Assembly (NCBI RefSeq): GCF_900103985.1
Contig: NZ_FNIE01000020.1
Location: forward strand, 43,590-107,589
DNA: 64,000 nt
Source: Actinacidiphila guanduensis
GTDB lineage: Bacteria > Actinomycetota > Actinomycetes > Streptomycetales > Streptomycetaceae
Direction: 5' to 3'
Both the position numbers and the translations under genes were made by a program. This document shows positions 9,274 through 17,216 of this stretch, piece after piece (within the stretch, counting starts at the first letter, position 1; each line of letters begins with the position of its first letter). Below the pieces are notes generated by a model. The model saw nothing but the letters and a program-made list of their open reading frames with translations, was not told the DNA's origin and ran no database searches.

Positions 9274-9322
9274 AACCTCACCCAAGGACCTCATCGGCCT
9301 CCAGCAACCCGGGACAGCGGGC

Positions 9323-10294
9323 TCAGGGCGCGACGACCGTCTCCTGGGCGGCGGCCGTGTTCTCGTCCGCGATCAGCGTCGCCCGCTCCGGGGTGCTGCG
9401 CTTGACCAGGGCGAGCGCGATCGGCCCCAGCTCCCAGTGCCGGGCCGACGAGGTGATGAAACCGACCGCGCGGCCCTCGGCGCCCTCCTCGGCGACCCGC
9501 ACCGGAGCCCCGTGCGCGGGCAGCCGCACCTCGCTGCCGTCCAGGTGCAGGAAGACCAGCCGGCGCGGCGGCCGGCCCAGGTTCTGCACCCGGGCGACCG
9601 TCTCCTGGCCCCGGTAGCAGCCCTTGTGCAGGTGCACCGCGGAGTCCAGCCAGCCCAGCTCGTGCGGGATGGTGCGGTGGTCGGTCTCCAGGCCCAGCCG
9701 CGGGCGGTGCGCCTCGATGCGCAGCGCCTCGTGGGCGAGGACGCCGATCGCGGGCCCGGCGGTCGCGGCGAAGGACTCCAGCTCGGCGCGCGGCACGAAC
9801 ACGTCCCGCCCGTACGCCGTCTCGCGCACCGGCCAGTCCTCCGGGACCCGGGTGATGGAGCCGGCCGGCAGGAACACCAGCGCGTAGCGGTCGGTGGCGT
9901 CCTCGACCTCGACCCGGTAGAAGAACTTCATGCTCTCCAGATAGGCGAGCAGCGCCTCCTGGGTGCCGGGCTCGACGTGCATCCAGGTGGTGGCGCCGTC
10001 GTCCACCAGGTAGAGCGCGTGCTCGATGTGGCCGTGGGCGGAGAGGATCAGCGCCTCGGTGGCCTGGTGCGGCGGGAGTTGCTCCACGGCCTGGGTGAGC
10101 AGCAGGTGCAGCCAGGACAGCCGGTCCGCGCCCGAGACCGCCACGACACCGCGGTGGGACAGGTCCACGAAGCCGGTGCCGTCGGCGAGGGCGCGCTGCT
10201 CGCGGAAGAGGTCGCCGTAGTGGGCGGCGACCCCCTCGTCAGGGCCTTCTGCGGGGACGGCGCCAGGAAGCGACAGCAAAGGGCTCTTCGTCAT
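9323..10294 (-). CDS. ygfZ: YgfZ/GcvT-like folate-binding protein, Fe-S cluster maintenance
   Basis: The 323-residue protein carries the YgfZ signature KGCYRGQETVAR near residue 225, with the redox cysteine, inside a GcvT-like fold. Known YgfZ proteins bind tetrahydrofolate and support biogenesis or repair of iron-sulfur enzymes such as MiaB. Length is normal and there is no signal peptide. It lies 32 nt downstream of nur on the same strand, so a shared transcript is possible. Confidence 0.9.
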   Translation of the reverse strand: MTKSPLLSLPGAVPAEGPDEGVAAHYGDLFREQRALADGTGFVDLSHRGVVAVSGADRLSWLHLLLTQAVEQLPPHQATEALILSAHGHIEHALYLVDDGATTWMHVEPGTQEALLAYLESMKFFYRVEVEDATDRYALVFLPAGSITRVPEDWPVRETAYGRDVFVPRAELESFAATAGPAIGVLAHEALRIEAHRPRLGLETDHRTIPHELGWLDSAVHLHKGCYRGQETVARVQNLGRPPRRLVFLHLDGSEVRLPAHGAPVRVAEEGAEGRAVGFITSSARHWELGPIALALVKRSTPERATLIADENTAAAQETVVAP

Positions 10295-10326
10295 GCCGTC
10301 AAGCGTACGACCGCCGGGTCACCCGG

Positions 10327-10785
10327 TTACGCCTCGGCCCGGCCGCCGGCCCCGGTCCCCGTCCCGGACTTGCCGGCGCAGTCCTTGCAGCGGCCGAAGA
10401 TCGCGAAGTGCTTCATGTCGGTCTCGAAGCCGAACCGCTCGCGCAGGGTGTCCCGCAGCGGCGCCGCCAGCTCCACGTCGGCCTCGGTGACCGCGTCGCA
10501 GTCGCGGCAGACCAGGTGCATGTGGTTGTAGCGGTCGGCCAGGTGGTAGGTGGGCGCGCCGTGGCCGAGGTGGGCGTGGTTGACCAGGCCCAGCTCCTCC
10601 AGCAGTTCCAGGGTGCGGTAGACCGTGGAGATGTTGATGCCCGAGGCGGTCTTGCGCACCTCGCACAGGATGCCGTCCGGCGTCGCGTGCTCAAGGGCGT
10701 CGACCGCCTCCAGGACAAGCTCCCGCTGCGGGGTCAGCCGGTAGCCGCGCTGCCGCAGGTCGCTCTTCCAGTCGGTGCTCGCCAC
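10327..10785 (-). CDS. nur: Nur, nickel-responsive Fur-family repressor
   Basis: The 152-residue protein closely follows the S. coelicolor Nur sequence as I remember it. It has the Fur winged helix with ISTVYRTLELLEELGLV, two CxxC structural zinc pairs (CRDC, CKDC), and the Nur ligands His70, His72 and His126 (nickel site) plus His33, His88 and His90 (M-site). The M-site residue that is His86 in S. coelicolor Nur is Tyr here. Nur represses nickel uptake genes and controls Fe-SOD versus Ni-SOD. The GTG start at 10785 aligns with the known N-terminus (xxSTDWKSDLRQRGYRLTPQR). Confidence 0.92.
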   Translation of the reverse strand: MASTDWKSDLRQRGYRLTPQRELVLEAVDALEHATPDGILCEVRKTASGINISTVYRTLELLEELGLVNHAHLGHGAPTYHLADRYNHMHLVCRDCDAVTEADVELAAPLRDTLRERFGFETDMKHFAIFGRCKDCAGKSGTGTGAGGRAEA

Positions 10786-10805
10786 ACCGCAAGTGTAGGA
10801 CCGCC

Positions 10806-11369
10806 CTACTTGAAGAAGGCGATCCCGTCGTCGGGGAGATCCTTCAGATCGGCCGCCCACTCGCGCGGGTCGACCACCTTCTTCAGGTGGGCCGACATGT
10901 AGGCGCGCAACGGCACCGCCGGGGTGGCCTTCTCGCCGACCCACATCAGGTCGCCGTTGACGTACCCGTACAGCCGCTTGCCGCCGCTGTACTCGGCGGC
11001 CTGCGGGAGACGGGCGACGGCGTCGGTGACCAGGTCGATCTGCGGTTTGCCCTCGGCCAATTCGCCGGTCCAGATCTCCACCACGCCCTCGTCGCGGGTG
11101 GTGGTCACGTCGACCTTGCGCTCGGCGTCGATCCGCCACCAGCCGCTCTCGGACTCCAGCGGGCGGACCTTGTTGCCCTTGTCGTCCAGCACCCAGGTGT
11201 GCGAGGTGTACTCCAGGAACGGCCGGCCGTCGTGGCTGAAGACGACTTCCTGGCCGAAGTTGCACTTCTCCGCGCCCGGGAAGTCGTGCACGCCCGCGCC
11301 GGTCCAGCGGCCGAGCAGGAAGGCCAGGGGGACGAGTTCCGGGTGCAGGTCGGAGGGGATCTCGATCAT
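10806..11369 (-). CDS. Nitrobindin/FABP-like heme-binding beta-barrel protein
   Basis: The 187-residue protein is rich in beta strands and contains GRWTGAG near residue 20, the GxWxGxG signature of nitrobindins (DUF1794, THAP4-like). Members form a lipocalin-like barrel that binds ferric heme and reacts with NO or peroxynitrite. The ATG at 11369 comes one nucleotide after the stop of a 34-codon gene, so its translation is probably coupled to that small gene. Whether the heme ligand histidine is kept cannot be settled by eye. Confidence 0.85.
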   Translation of the reverse strand: MIEIPSDLHPELVPLAFLLGRWTGAGVHDFPGAEKCNFGQEVVFSHDGRPFLEYTSHTWVLDDKGNKVRPLESESGWWRIDAERKVDVTTTRDEGVVEIWTGELAEGKPQIDLVTDAVARLPQAAEYSGGKRLYGYVNGDLMWVGEKATPAVPLRAYMSAHLKKVVDPREWAADLKDLPDDGIAFFK

Positions 11370-11370
11370 G

Positions 11371-11475
11371 TCAGCGCTGGCCCTGGTACAGCTTCTTCAC
11401 CGCGTAGAAGGTGAAGGCGGCGACGCCCAGGCAGACCAGGATGAGCAGGGCGTCGAAAAAGTACTGGATCTCCAC
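11371..11475 (-). CDS. 34-residue single-pass membrane microprotein
   Basis: A GTG at 11475 with GGAG 9 nt upstream opens a 34-codon frame. The protein has one membrane helix, roughly FDALLILVCLGVAAFTFYAV, and a basic tail, VKKLYQGQR. It ends one base before the ATG of the nitrobindin-like gene. Good SD, a proper membrane helix with positive-inside charge, and tight spacing all support a real gene. Function is unknown; it may be a leader peptide for its neighbour or a small membrane anchor. Confidence 0.7.
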   Translation of the reverse strand: MEIQYFFDALLILVCLGVAAFTFYAVKKLYQGQR

Positions 11476-11587
11476 GGACGTGCTCCTAGCGGCTGGTCGG
11501 GCGGGCTGTACCAGTCTAGTGGGCGGGGGCGGGGCGGTCGCGGCCGCCCCGGCCCCGCCCGGACCCCTGCCGGGACCGGGCCCGGCC

Positions 11588-12712
11588 TCAGCCGAGCAGC
11601 TGGGCCTGCAGCCGGACCGTCTGCTCGAACGGCACCTCGGGCACCGCGCCCAGGGCGCCCTTGCGGGTCTGCACCACCAGGCCGACCACGTCGCCCGAAC
11701 GCAGACGGGCGAACTTCACCGCCGCGGCGCCGTACGGCTTGTCCTCGGCCTGGCCGTCCACGGACACCCCGACCGGGACACCTGTGCGCTGCGGGCCGAC
11801 GTCCTCGCTCGCCTCGGGCGCGGCCTTGAGCGTCATGCCCTGCATGTCGTCCTGGTACGTCTCCGCGTAGCCGGCGGTGATGAACTGCAGCAGGTAGACC
11901 TCGGTGCGGGTGCCGTCCGGCATCGTCCAGGCGCGGGCGGCGATGTGCCGCAGCCCGGCGTCGCGCGCGATGGTCGCCGCGTCGTCGACGAACCACTGCG
12001 AGCCGAGGTCGAACGTCTTCAGGAAGTCCTTCGTCGGCAGGAAGCCCTTGGCCCCGGGGAAGGCCGGATCCGCCGTCGCGGTCACGGGCGCCGGCAGCAG
12101 CAGCGAGCGCACGTCGGCGTAGTGGATACCGGCCGTGTTCGAGGACGCCAGCGGGCGCGGGCTGCCGGAGGGCAGCCGGGGCAGCGCGACCGGCGGATAC
12201 GTGTAGCGGCCGTCGTCGGGCGTCCTGAGCCCCGGAATGTGCGTCCGCTCGGGCTGCGTGACGCCGTAGGCGGCCGCGCCCCCGAAGGCGGCGAACACGA
12301 GCAGCGCGGCGGTCCAGCGCGCGACGGCCCGCAGCTTCCGCCGCGGCGGCCGGGCGGGCGCCTCCGCGTCCCCGTGACCGGCCAGGACGTCGGCGTCGGG
12401 TACGAGGGGCTGCGCGGACGGGGACGTGAGCGGGTCGCCGGGCTGCTCCGGGACCGGGAGGAGCGCGACCGGTTCCGCGCCTGCGGGGGCAGGCTCGGCG
12501 GCAGGCCGGGGCGGAACCGTCTCCGCTACGGGCGCGGTCTGCGTGACCGGCACGGGCAGGACGGTCTCCACAACCGGCTCGGGCTCCGTGGCCGGGACAG
12601 CCGGGACGGTCCCGGCGACCGGCGCGGGCTCCGTGGCCGGCATCGGCGGGACCGTCTGCGTGAGCGGCCCTGGCTCGGCGCCCGGGACCGGCTGGGGGGT
12701 GTGCTCGGACAT
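11588..12712 (-). CDS. Single-pass membrane protein with Pro/Ala-rich cytoplasmic region, paralogue 3 of 3
   Basis: The 374-residue protein has a Pro/Ala/Glu-rich low-complexity N-region (about 1-125), a basic patch (RPPRRKLRAVAR), one membrane helix (WTAALLVFAAFGGAAAYGV) and an exported domain of about 225 residues. That domain shares with the two upstream neighbours the landmark xLLLPxP near its start and a C-terminal amphipathic end. Its ATG overlaps the previous gene's stop by one base (TGATG). The family is unknown to me. A cell-envelope or sensor-like role is guesswork. Confidence 0.75.
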   Translation of the reverse strand: MSEHTPQPVPGAEPGPLTQTVPPMPATEPAPVAGTVPAVPATEPEPVVETVLPVPVTQTAPVAETVPPRPAAEPAPAGAEPVALLPVPEQPGDPLTSPSAQPLVPDADVLAGHGDAEAPARPPRRKLRAVARWTAALLVFAAFGGAAAYGVTQPERTHIPGLRTPDDGRYTYPPVALPRLPSGSPRPLASSNTAGIHYADVRSLLLPAPVTATADPAFPGAKGFLPTKDFLKTFDLGSQWFVDDAATIARDAGLRHIAARAWTMPDGTRTEVYLLQFITAGYAETYQDDMQGMTLKAAPEASEDVGPQRTGVPVGVSVDGQAEDKPYGAAAVKFARLRSGDVVGLVVQTRKGALGAVPEVPFEQTVRLQAQLLG

Positions 12713-13668
12713 CAGACGGCCTCCCCAGGGTCCCTGACCCGGTCCAGCTGCTTGCGGAACAGCGCGGCCGCCTCGTTCTTCTGCAGCGGCTTGACCCCCT
12801 CGACCTCGAGCTCGACCATCAGGTCGCCCTCGGTCGCCTCGCAGGTCATCTCGTCGAGCTTGTCGCTCTTGTCGGCCGGCGGCAGGAAGCACGCCGCCTT
12901 CGGGTAGCCCTTGATCTTCGGGCCGTCACGGAAGACGCCGAGCGCCTTGGAGAAGTCCCGGAAGAAGTCGGTCTGCGCCCGCGCCCCCTCCTCGTTCTTC
13001 ATCTGCACCAGCCGGATCTGGACCTCCATGTCGCTGGTGTTCTTGCTGTACGTGCGCATGCCGGCGCCCTCGATGTGCAGGGCGTCGATCGACTTGTCCA
13101 GTTGCTTGCGCTCCTTGGCGCTCAGGTCACTGAGGTCGCCGCGGAACAGGTCGGTGGCCTGCTTGACGCCGAGGACCACGTCGTTGCCGTAGGCATCGAC
13201 GTCCTCACCCGGGCCGTACCCCTCGGGTATCGGCAGCAGAAGCAAGCGGAGGCTGCCGTAGTGGCTGCCGCCGGACCTGGCACCGAACGCCTTGGTGGCG
13301 GTGGGCGTCGGGGCGGTCCAGGGCGCCGCCACGTGCGTGCCGTTCTTGCCGTCACCTCCGTGCAGCACCGCGTAACCGACCCCGCCGCAGGCCGCCACGG
13401 CGACGAGCACGCCGGCGGTGACCAGGGCGGTCCGCCGCCGGGGCCGCGCGGTCGCGGTCGGCTCGGGTGGCAGGGCGGGCGGCAGCGGCGGCAGGGGTGC
13501 CGGGAAGGCGGCGGGGGCCTCGGGAGCGGGCGCTTCCGCAGAGAACACCGCGTGCTGCAACGGTGCGGGTTGCTCGGGGGCCGGCTCGGACGCGGACTCG
13601 GGCGCGGGCTCCTGCGGAGCGTTCACGGCGGCCGGAGCGTCGTCGGGCATCGGCGTCTGGTCGCTCAC
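12712..13668 (-). CDS. Single-pass membrane protein with Pro/Ala-rich cytoplasmic region, paralogue 2 of 3
   Basis: The 318-residue protein has the same plan as its neighbours: an acidic Pro/Ala/Glu region, RPRRRTALVTAGVLVAVAAC as basic patch plus membrane helix, then an exported domain. That domain contains LRLLLLPIPEGYGPGEDV and, near its end, ELEVEGVKPLQKNEAAALF followed by KQLDRV. The last motif lines up with VEVYVDGLHPVKAATVM...KQLERL of the upstream paralogue. The GTG start at 13668 overlaps the previous stop by 4 nt (GTGA), so all three genes look co-translated. Function is unknown. Confidence 0.75.
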   Translation of the reverse strand: MSDQTPMPDDAPAAVNAPQEPAPESASEPAPEQPAPLQHAVFSAEAPAPEAPAAFPAPLPPLPPALPPEPTATARPRRRTALVTAGVLVAVAACGGVGYAVLHGGDGKNGTHVAAPWTAPTPTATKAFGARSGGSHYGSLRLLLLPIPEGYGPGEDVDAYGNDVVLGVKQATDLFRGDLSDLSAKERKQLDKSIDALHIEGAGMRTYSKNTSDMEVQIRLVQMKNEEGARAQTDFFRDFSKALGVFRDGPKIKGYPKAACFLPPADKSDKLDEMTCEATEGDLMVELEVEGVKPLQKNEAAALFRKQLDRVRDPGEAV

Positions 13669-14660
13669 AGCCGCTCCAGTTGCTTGCGGATGAGGGTCAT
13701 CACCGTCGCGGCCTTCACCGGGTGCAGCCCGTCCACATACACCTCGACATCGAAGTTGCCGTATTCGGCGGCGCCGCGGCCGAGGTATTCCGGCAGGTAC
13801 CCGGCCTCGCGGTGCGGCGCGGCCGAGGGCCACACCGAGCCGTTGTCCACACCGGGGATGTCGACGGACGAGCCGTCCTCGGGATTCTCGTCGTTGGTCA
13901 TCACTTGGGCGGCGAAGTCGGAGCGCGCATTGGCCTTGGTCTCGTCGCGGAACTGCGTGAGGATCACGGTGTAGTACTCGTCGTGCTGCTTCCACTCCGC
14001 CAGCGCGCTGCGCTGGAAGTTCCACCCGGCCATCTCCGTGAAGATGTAGGCGGGGTCGTTGTACTCCTCGGAGTAGTCGAGCAGCGACTCCCAGCCGCGC
14101 TGCGTCTCGTGGGCGCCCTTGGGCGTGGGGACGAGCAGCTTGGTCAGGTCCTTGTGGAAGACCAGGCCGCCGTCCTCGGAGGCGGGCAGCGCGGGTGCGG
14201 GCGGGGCGGCGCCCTTGGGCTGGGGCAGCGCGGCGCCGGTCAGCGGCGGCAGCGGTGTCGGCTTGCGGTCGTACTGGATGCGGTAGCCCAGGCCGCCGCC
14301 GGCGAGCACGCCCAGGACGGCGGCGCAGGCGATGAGCAGCGTCGTACGGCCCCGGCGGCGCGGCTTGCGCGCGGGCGGTCCTGGCGGCGCCTGTGCCGCG
14401 GGCTCGGCTGCGGGCTCCGTGATCGGCTCGGCCGGCCCGAAACCCGACTCGGTGACCGGCTCGGCAGTCGGCCCTGCGGCCGGCTCTGCGGTGAGCCCCG
14501 CAGCGGCGACAGCGGTGTCCGCAGCGGGCTGCGCCCCGGTCGCTTCCGCACGGGCGTCGTGCGGCGGTTCGGGGACGTCCGGCGCCTGATCCGGCGCGCT
14601 CTCCGGGGCGGAATCCGCCGCCGGGCCCCCAGGACGGCCTCGGCCGTCATCGATATGCAC
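13665..14660 (-). CDS. Single-pass membrane protein with Pro/Ala-rich cytoplasmic region, paralogue 1 of 3
   Basis: This 331-residue protein is the first gene of the three-gene set. It has an Ala/Pro/Glu-rich region (about 1-95), a basic stop (ARKPRRRGR), a membrane helix (TTLLIACAAVLGVLAGGGLG) and an exported domain starting with LTKLLVPTPKGAHETQ. The GTG start at 14660 has a GGGGG stretch 7-8 nt upstream. It is divergent from the DsrE gene with only 83 nt between them. No catalytic motif is visible. Exported domains after Pro-rich stalks suggest envelope interactions, but I cannot name the family. Confidence 0.75.
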   Translation of the reverse strand: MHIDDGRGRPGGPAADSAPESAPDQAPDVPEPPHDARAEATGAQPAADTAVAAAGLTAEPAAGPTAEPVTESGFGPAEPITEPAAEPAAQAPPGPPARKPRRRGRTTLLIACAAVLGVLAGGGLGYRIQYDRKPTPLPPLTGAALPQPKGAAPPAPALPASEDGGLVFHKDLTKLLVPTPKGAHETQRGWESLLDYSEEYNDPAYIFTEMAGWNFQRSALAEWKQHDEYYTVILTQFRDETKANARSDFAAQVMTNDENPEDGSSVDIPGVDNGSVWPSAAPHREAGYLPEYLGRGAAEYGNFDVEVYVDGLHPVKAATVMTLIRKQLERL

Positions 14661-14731
14661 TTCTTTGCCCCCCCGGGCATGAACCTCACGTCGCGTGTCC
14701 CATACACGCGGACCTGAGTTATACCACCGCC

Positions 14732-14743
14732 TAGTGTGTGCAT
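14732..14743 (+). promoter_or_regulatory. Probable leaderless promoter of the DsrE gene (-10 TAGTGT)
   Basis: TAGTGT at 14732-14737 is a good streptomycete -10 box, and the ATG follows after six bases (14744). Transcription would start at or next to the start codon. No Shine-Dalgarno sequence precedes this ATG, which fits a leaderless mRNA. The -35 region (around 14708-14714, CGGACC) is weak. Confidence 0.5.
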
Positions 14744-15106
14744 ATGCAAAATAAACTGGTCGTGAAGGTGACCGCCGGGGCCGATGCGCCGGAGCGCTGC
14801 TCGCAGGCGTTCACGGTGGCCGCTGTCGCCGTCGCCAGCGGGGTGGACGTCTCGCTGTGGCTGACCGGGGAGTCGGCGTGGTTCGCGCTGCCGGGCCGGG
14901 CCGCGGAGTTCGAACTCCCGCACGCCGCACCGCTGCCGGAGCTGCTGGACTCCGTACTGGCCGCGGGCACCGTCACGTTGTGCACGCAGTGCGCCGCCCG
15001 CCGCGGCATCACCGAGGCCGACGTGATCGAGGGCGTACGGATCGCGGGCTCGCAGGTGTTCGTCAGCGAGATCATGCAGGACGGCGTGCAGGCGCTCGTG
15101 TACTGA
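14744..15106 (+). CDS. DsrE-family sulfur-relay-like protein
   Basis: The 120-residue protein has the DsrE/F fold pattern: an N-terminal strand (KLVVKVTAG), a helix with ERCSQAFTVAAVAVASG, a strand VDVSLWLTGESAW, and later VTLCTQCAARRGI with two cysteines (CTQC) in the loop where DsrE/TusD proteins keep their reactive cysteine. It may carry persulfide sulfur or act in redox sensing; its partner is unknown. It lies close to the sulfurtransferase operon. Translation is probably leaderless. Confidence 0.78.
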   Translation: MQNKLVVKVTAGADAPERCSQAFTVAAVAVASGVDVSLWLTGESAWFALPGRAAEFELPHAAPLPELLDSVLAAGTVTLCTQCAARRGITEADVIEGVRIAGSQVFVSEIMQDGVQALVY

Positions 15107-15152
15107 GCACTCGATGTGCGCTGGTCAAGGCGCCGCAAGACGGTGCCGGCGA

Positions 15153-15533
15153 CTATTCGTGGCGGTTCTTGCGGTTGCCCTCGTCCAGTTCGGCCCACCA
15201 CGCGTCGGACTCCGGGTCGCCGCAACTGCCGCTCGACGCACGGGACTTCGGCGAGGTGCGCGGCCGGTCGGCCGCGGTGCGGCCGGGCGGGGCGGGGGTC
15301 CGCCGGGTGCTCTCCGTGTCCTTGCCGGCACTGTCCGTCTCGTCGAACCAGCGGTCCTCGGGGCCGCGCCGGTTGGCCACGATCGCGGCGAACGGGGGGA
15401 TCACCATGGCCACCACGCACATCCCGATCGCCGCGGGCACCGACCACAGGCGCACCACGGCCCACGCCAGGACGAAGAGCACTACGCAAGTGCCCATCAT
15501 GGCGAAGTACCAGTGTCGGCGACGTGCGTTCAC
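15153..15533 (-). CDS. DUF3099-type small membrane protein
   Basis: The 126-residue protein has two adjacent membrane helices near its N-terminus (YFAMMGTCVVLFVLAWAVVR and VPAAIGMCVVAMVIPPFAAI), followed by RRGPEDRW and a polar tail ending DAWWAELDEGNR. This is the DUF3099 pattern known from actinobacteria; function is unknown. The GTG at 15533 is the first possible start after an in-frame stop, though its purine-rich GAAGG lies directly against it. The ATG at residue 12 is the alternative. Confidence 0.75.
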   Translation of the reverse strand: MNARRRHWYFAMMGTCVVLFVLAWAVVRLWSVPAAIGMCVVAMVIPPFAAIVANRRGPEDRWFDETDSAGKDTESTRRTPAPPGRTAADRPRTSPKSRASSGSCGDPESDAWWAELDEGNRKNRHE

Positions 15534-15733
15534 CCTTCAACGGTACGTCCGGACGGCCCGATGAGCACCCGGCGGAAGCATGCAGACGCAAGGACCGCAC
15601 CCCCTTGCGCGGGGTACGGCCCTTGCGTCGGTTCGTGCGGGCCCGGGGCGGGGTCCGGTCCGTGCGGTCAGCGGGTCACGTGGACCGCCACCGCACCGCC
15701 GGCTCGCCCTGCCGGATCGCCGTCAGGCCGCCG

Positions 15734-16027
15734 TCAGACTGCGATGGCCACCTCGGCCGCGGTGCCCTGCTGGGCCACGACGACCGTGCGGTCCACGGTG
15801 GCGCCTGGCACGAGGGCGCGCAGCGTCCAGGTGCCGGGCGCCGCGAAGAACCGGAACTGGCCGGTGGCGGAGGTGGGGACCTCCGCGGTGAACTCGCCGC
15901 CGCCGTCCAGCAGCCGGACGTAGCCGCTGACCGGCTCGCCGTCGCGGGTCACCGACCCCTGGATGATCGTCTCCTTGGACACGTCGACTCCTGCCAGATC
16001 CGGTCCGCCGGCCTTGGCTCCACACAT
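15734..16027 (-). CDS. sseC: SseC-like protein (DUF1416), partner of thiosulfate sulfurtransferase
   Basis: The 97-residue protein starts MCGAKAGGPDLAGVD and contains VRLLDGGGEFTAEV then FRFFAAPGTWTLRALV. It matches the DUF1416 family, which in mycobacteria is SseC, encoded directly behind cysA2/cysA3. It probably adopts a carboxypeptidase-regulatory-like beta sandwich. Its biochemical role is not established; conserved pairing with the rhodanese suggests a sulfur-transfer partner. A 15-bp hairpin lies between cysA and this gene. The start has GAAGG a few bases upstream. Confidence 0.88.
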   Translation of the reverse strand: MCGAKAGGPDLAGVDVSKETIIQGSVTRDGEPVSGYVRLLDGGGEFTAEVPTSATGQFRFFAAPGTWTLRALVPGATVDRTVVVAQQGTAAEVAIAV

Positions 16028-16069
16028 AACCTTCAGTCCTCCGGGTCGCGTTGTGCTGCGCTTGTCGGT

Positions 16070-16106
16070 GTTCGGCTGCGGGCCGGTCCGCGGCCCGCAG
16101 CCGAAC
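16070..16106 (-). promoter_or_regulatory. Perfect 15-bp hairpin between cysA and sseC
   Basis: GTTCGGCTGCGGGCC (16070-16084) and its exact reverse complement (16092-16106) flank a 7-nt loop. It lies 9 nt after the cysA stop and 42 nt before the sseC start, with no T-run. It may reduce read-through or protect cysA mRNA from 3' decay and so set the ratio of the two proteins. Confidence 0.65.
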
Positions 16107-16115
16107 AACTGGTGC

Positions 16116-16952
16116 TCAGTTGGCGCCGAGCTCGATCGGCACGCCGACCAGGGAGCCGTACTCGGTCCACGAGCCGTCGTAGTTCTTGACGTTGGTGACA
16201 CCGAGCAGCTCGTGCAGCACGAACCAGGTCAGCGCGGAGCGCTCACCGATCCGGCAGTACGCGATGGTGTCCTTCGCGAGGTCCACCTGCTCCTCGGCGT
16301 AGAGCGCGGTCAGCTCCTCGTCGGACTTGAAGGTGCCGTCGTCGTTGGCGTTCTTCGACCACGGGATGTTGCGCGCGCTCGGGACGTGGCCGGGGCGCTG
16401 CGACTGCTCCTGCGGCAGGTGCGCGGGGGCGAGCAGCTTGCCGGAGAACTCGTCGGGCGAGCGGACGTCGACCAGGTTCTGCGCGCCGATGGCGGCGACC
16501 ACGTCGTCGCGGAAGGCGCGGATCGAGGTGTCCTGGGCCTTCGCGGTGTAGGTGGTGGCGGGCCGCACCGGCACCTCCTCGACCAGCTCGCGGGCGTCCA
16601 GCTCCCACTTCTTGCGGCCGCCGTCGAGCAGCTTGACCGACTCGTGGCCGTAGAGCTTGAAGTACCAGTAGGCGTAGGAGGCGAACCAGTTGTTGTTGCC
16701 GCCGTAGAGCACGACCGTGTCGTCGTTGGCGATGCCCTTGGCCGACAGCAGCGCCTCGAAACCGGCCTGGTCGACGAAGTCGCGGCGGACCGGGTCCTGG
16801 AGGTCCTGCTTCCAGTCGATCTTCACCGCGTTCTTGATGTGGTTCTTGTCGTAGGCGGAGGTGTCCTCGTCCACCTCCACGATGACCACCTTGGGGTCGT
16901 CGATGTGGGCCTCGACCCAGTCGGCGTCCACCAGGACGTCACTGCGGCTCAT
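16116..16952 (-). CDS. cysA: Thiosulfate sulfurtransferase (rhodanese), two-domain
   Basis: The 278-residue protein has two rhodanese domains. The N-terminal one is inactive; the C-terminal one carries the loop AYCRIGERS with catalytic Cys233. It moves sulfane sulfur from thiosulfate or similar donors to cyanide or thiol acceptors in the cytoplasm. In actinobacteria the gene is called cysA or sseA and pairs with sseC, as here. The ATG at 16952 has an excellent GGAGGAG. A Cys-containing 26-codon leader peptide lies 175 nt upstream, so expression is probably attenuated by cysteine supply. Confidence 0.92.
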   Translation of the reverse strand: MSRSDVLVDADWVEAHIDDPKVVIVEVDEDTSAYDKNHIKNAVKIDWKQDLQDPVRRDFVDQAGFEALLSAKGIANDDTVVLYGGNNNWFASYAYWYFKLYGHESVKLLDGGRKKWELDARELVEEVPVRPATTYTAKAQDTSIRAFRDDVVAAIGAQNLVDVRSPDEFSGKLLAPAHLPQEQSQRPGHVPSARNIPWSKNANDDGTFKSDEELTALYAEEQVDLAKDTIAYCRIGERSALTWFVLHELLGVTNVKNYDGSWTEYGSLVGVPIELGAN

Positions 16953-17127
16953 GCTGTTCTCCTCCGGGGCAGTACGGATGTGCCAGGTGCGGTGGCGCGG
17001 TGCGCGCACAGCGGCAACGCGTCGAGGATGCCTTGCGGCGGGGGACTCGCGGGGCAGGCAGGCCGGATCGCTCCCGATCGGGGTGGATCGCCCGGAAGGG
17101 CACCCGGATGTGCGACGGCCGCCGCCT

Positions 17128-17208
17128 TCAGGACGGTCGACAGAGCATGGCGGCCACGCGGCACAGGTCCACTGCCCGCCGCTTCGTGAGGTCCGCCTGC
17201 TGCTCCAT
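17128..17208 (-). CDS. Cys-containing leader peptide of the cysA-sseC operon
   Basis: The 26-codon frame starts at ATG 17208 and ends at 17128. It encodes a peptide with the core TKRRAVDLCRVAAMLCR, with Cys at positions 16 and 23. This resembles the LDLCR-type actinobacterial leader peptides; in mycobacteria a polycysteine leader upstream of cysA2-sseC represses the operon when cysteine is plentiful. A promoter with GTGACA-N18-TACGAT places the transcript start within about 1-3 nt of the ATG, so translation is near-leaderless. The 175 nt between its stop and cysA would carry the attenuation signal. Confidence 0.82.
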   Translation of the reverse strand: MEQQADLTKRRAVDLCRVAAMLCRPS

Positions 17209-17216
17209 AACCACCG

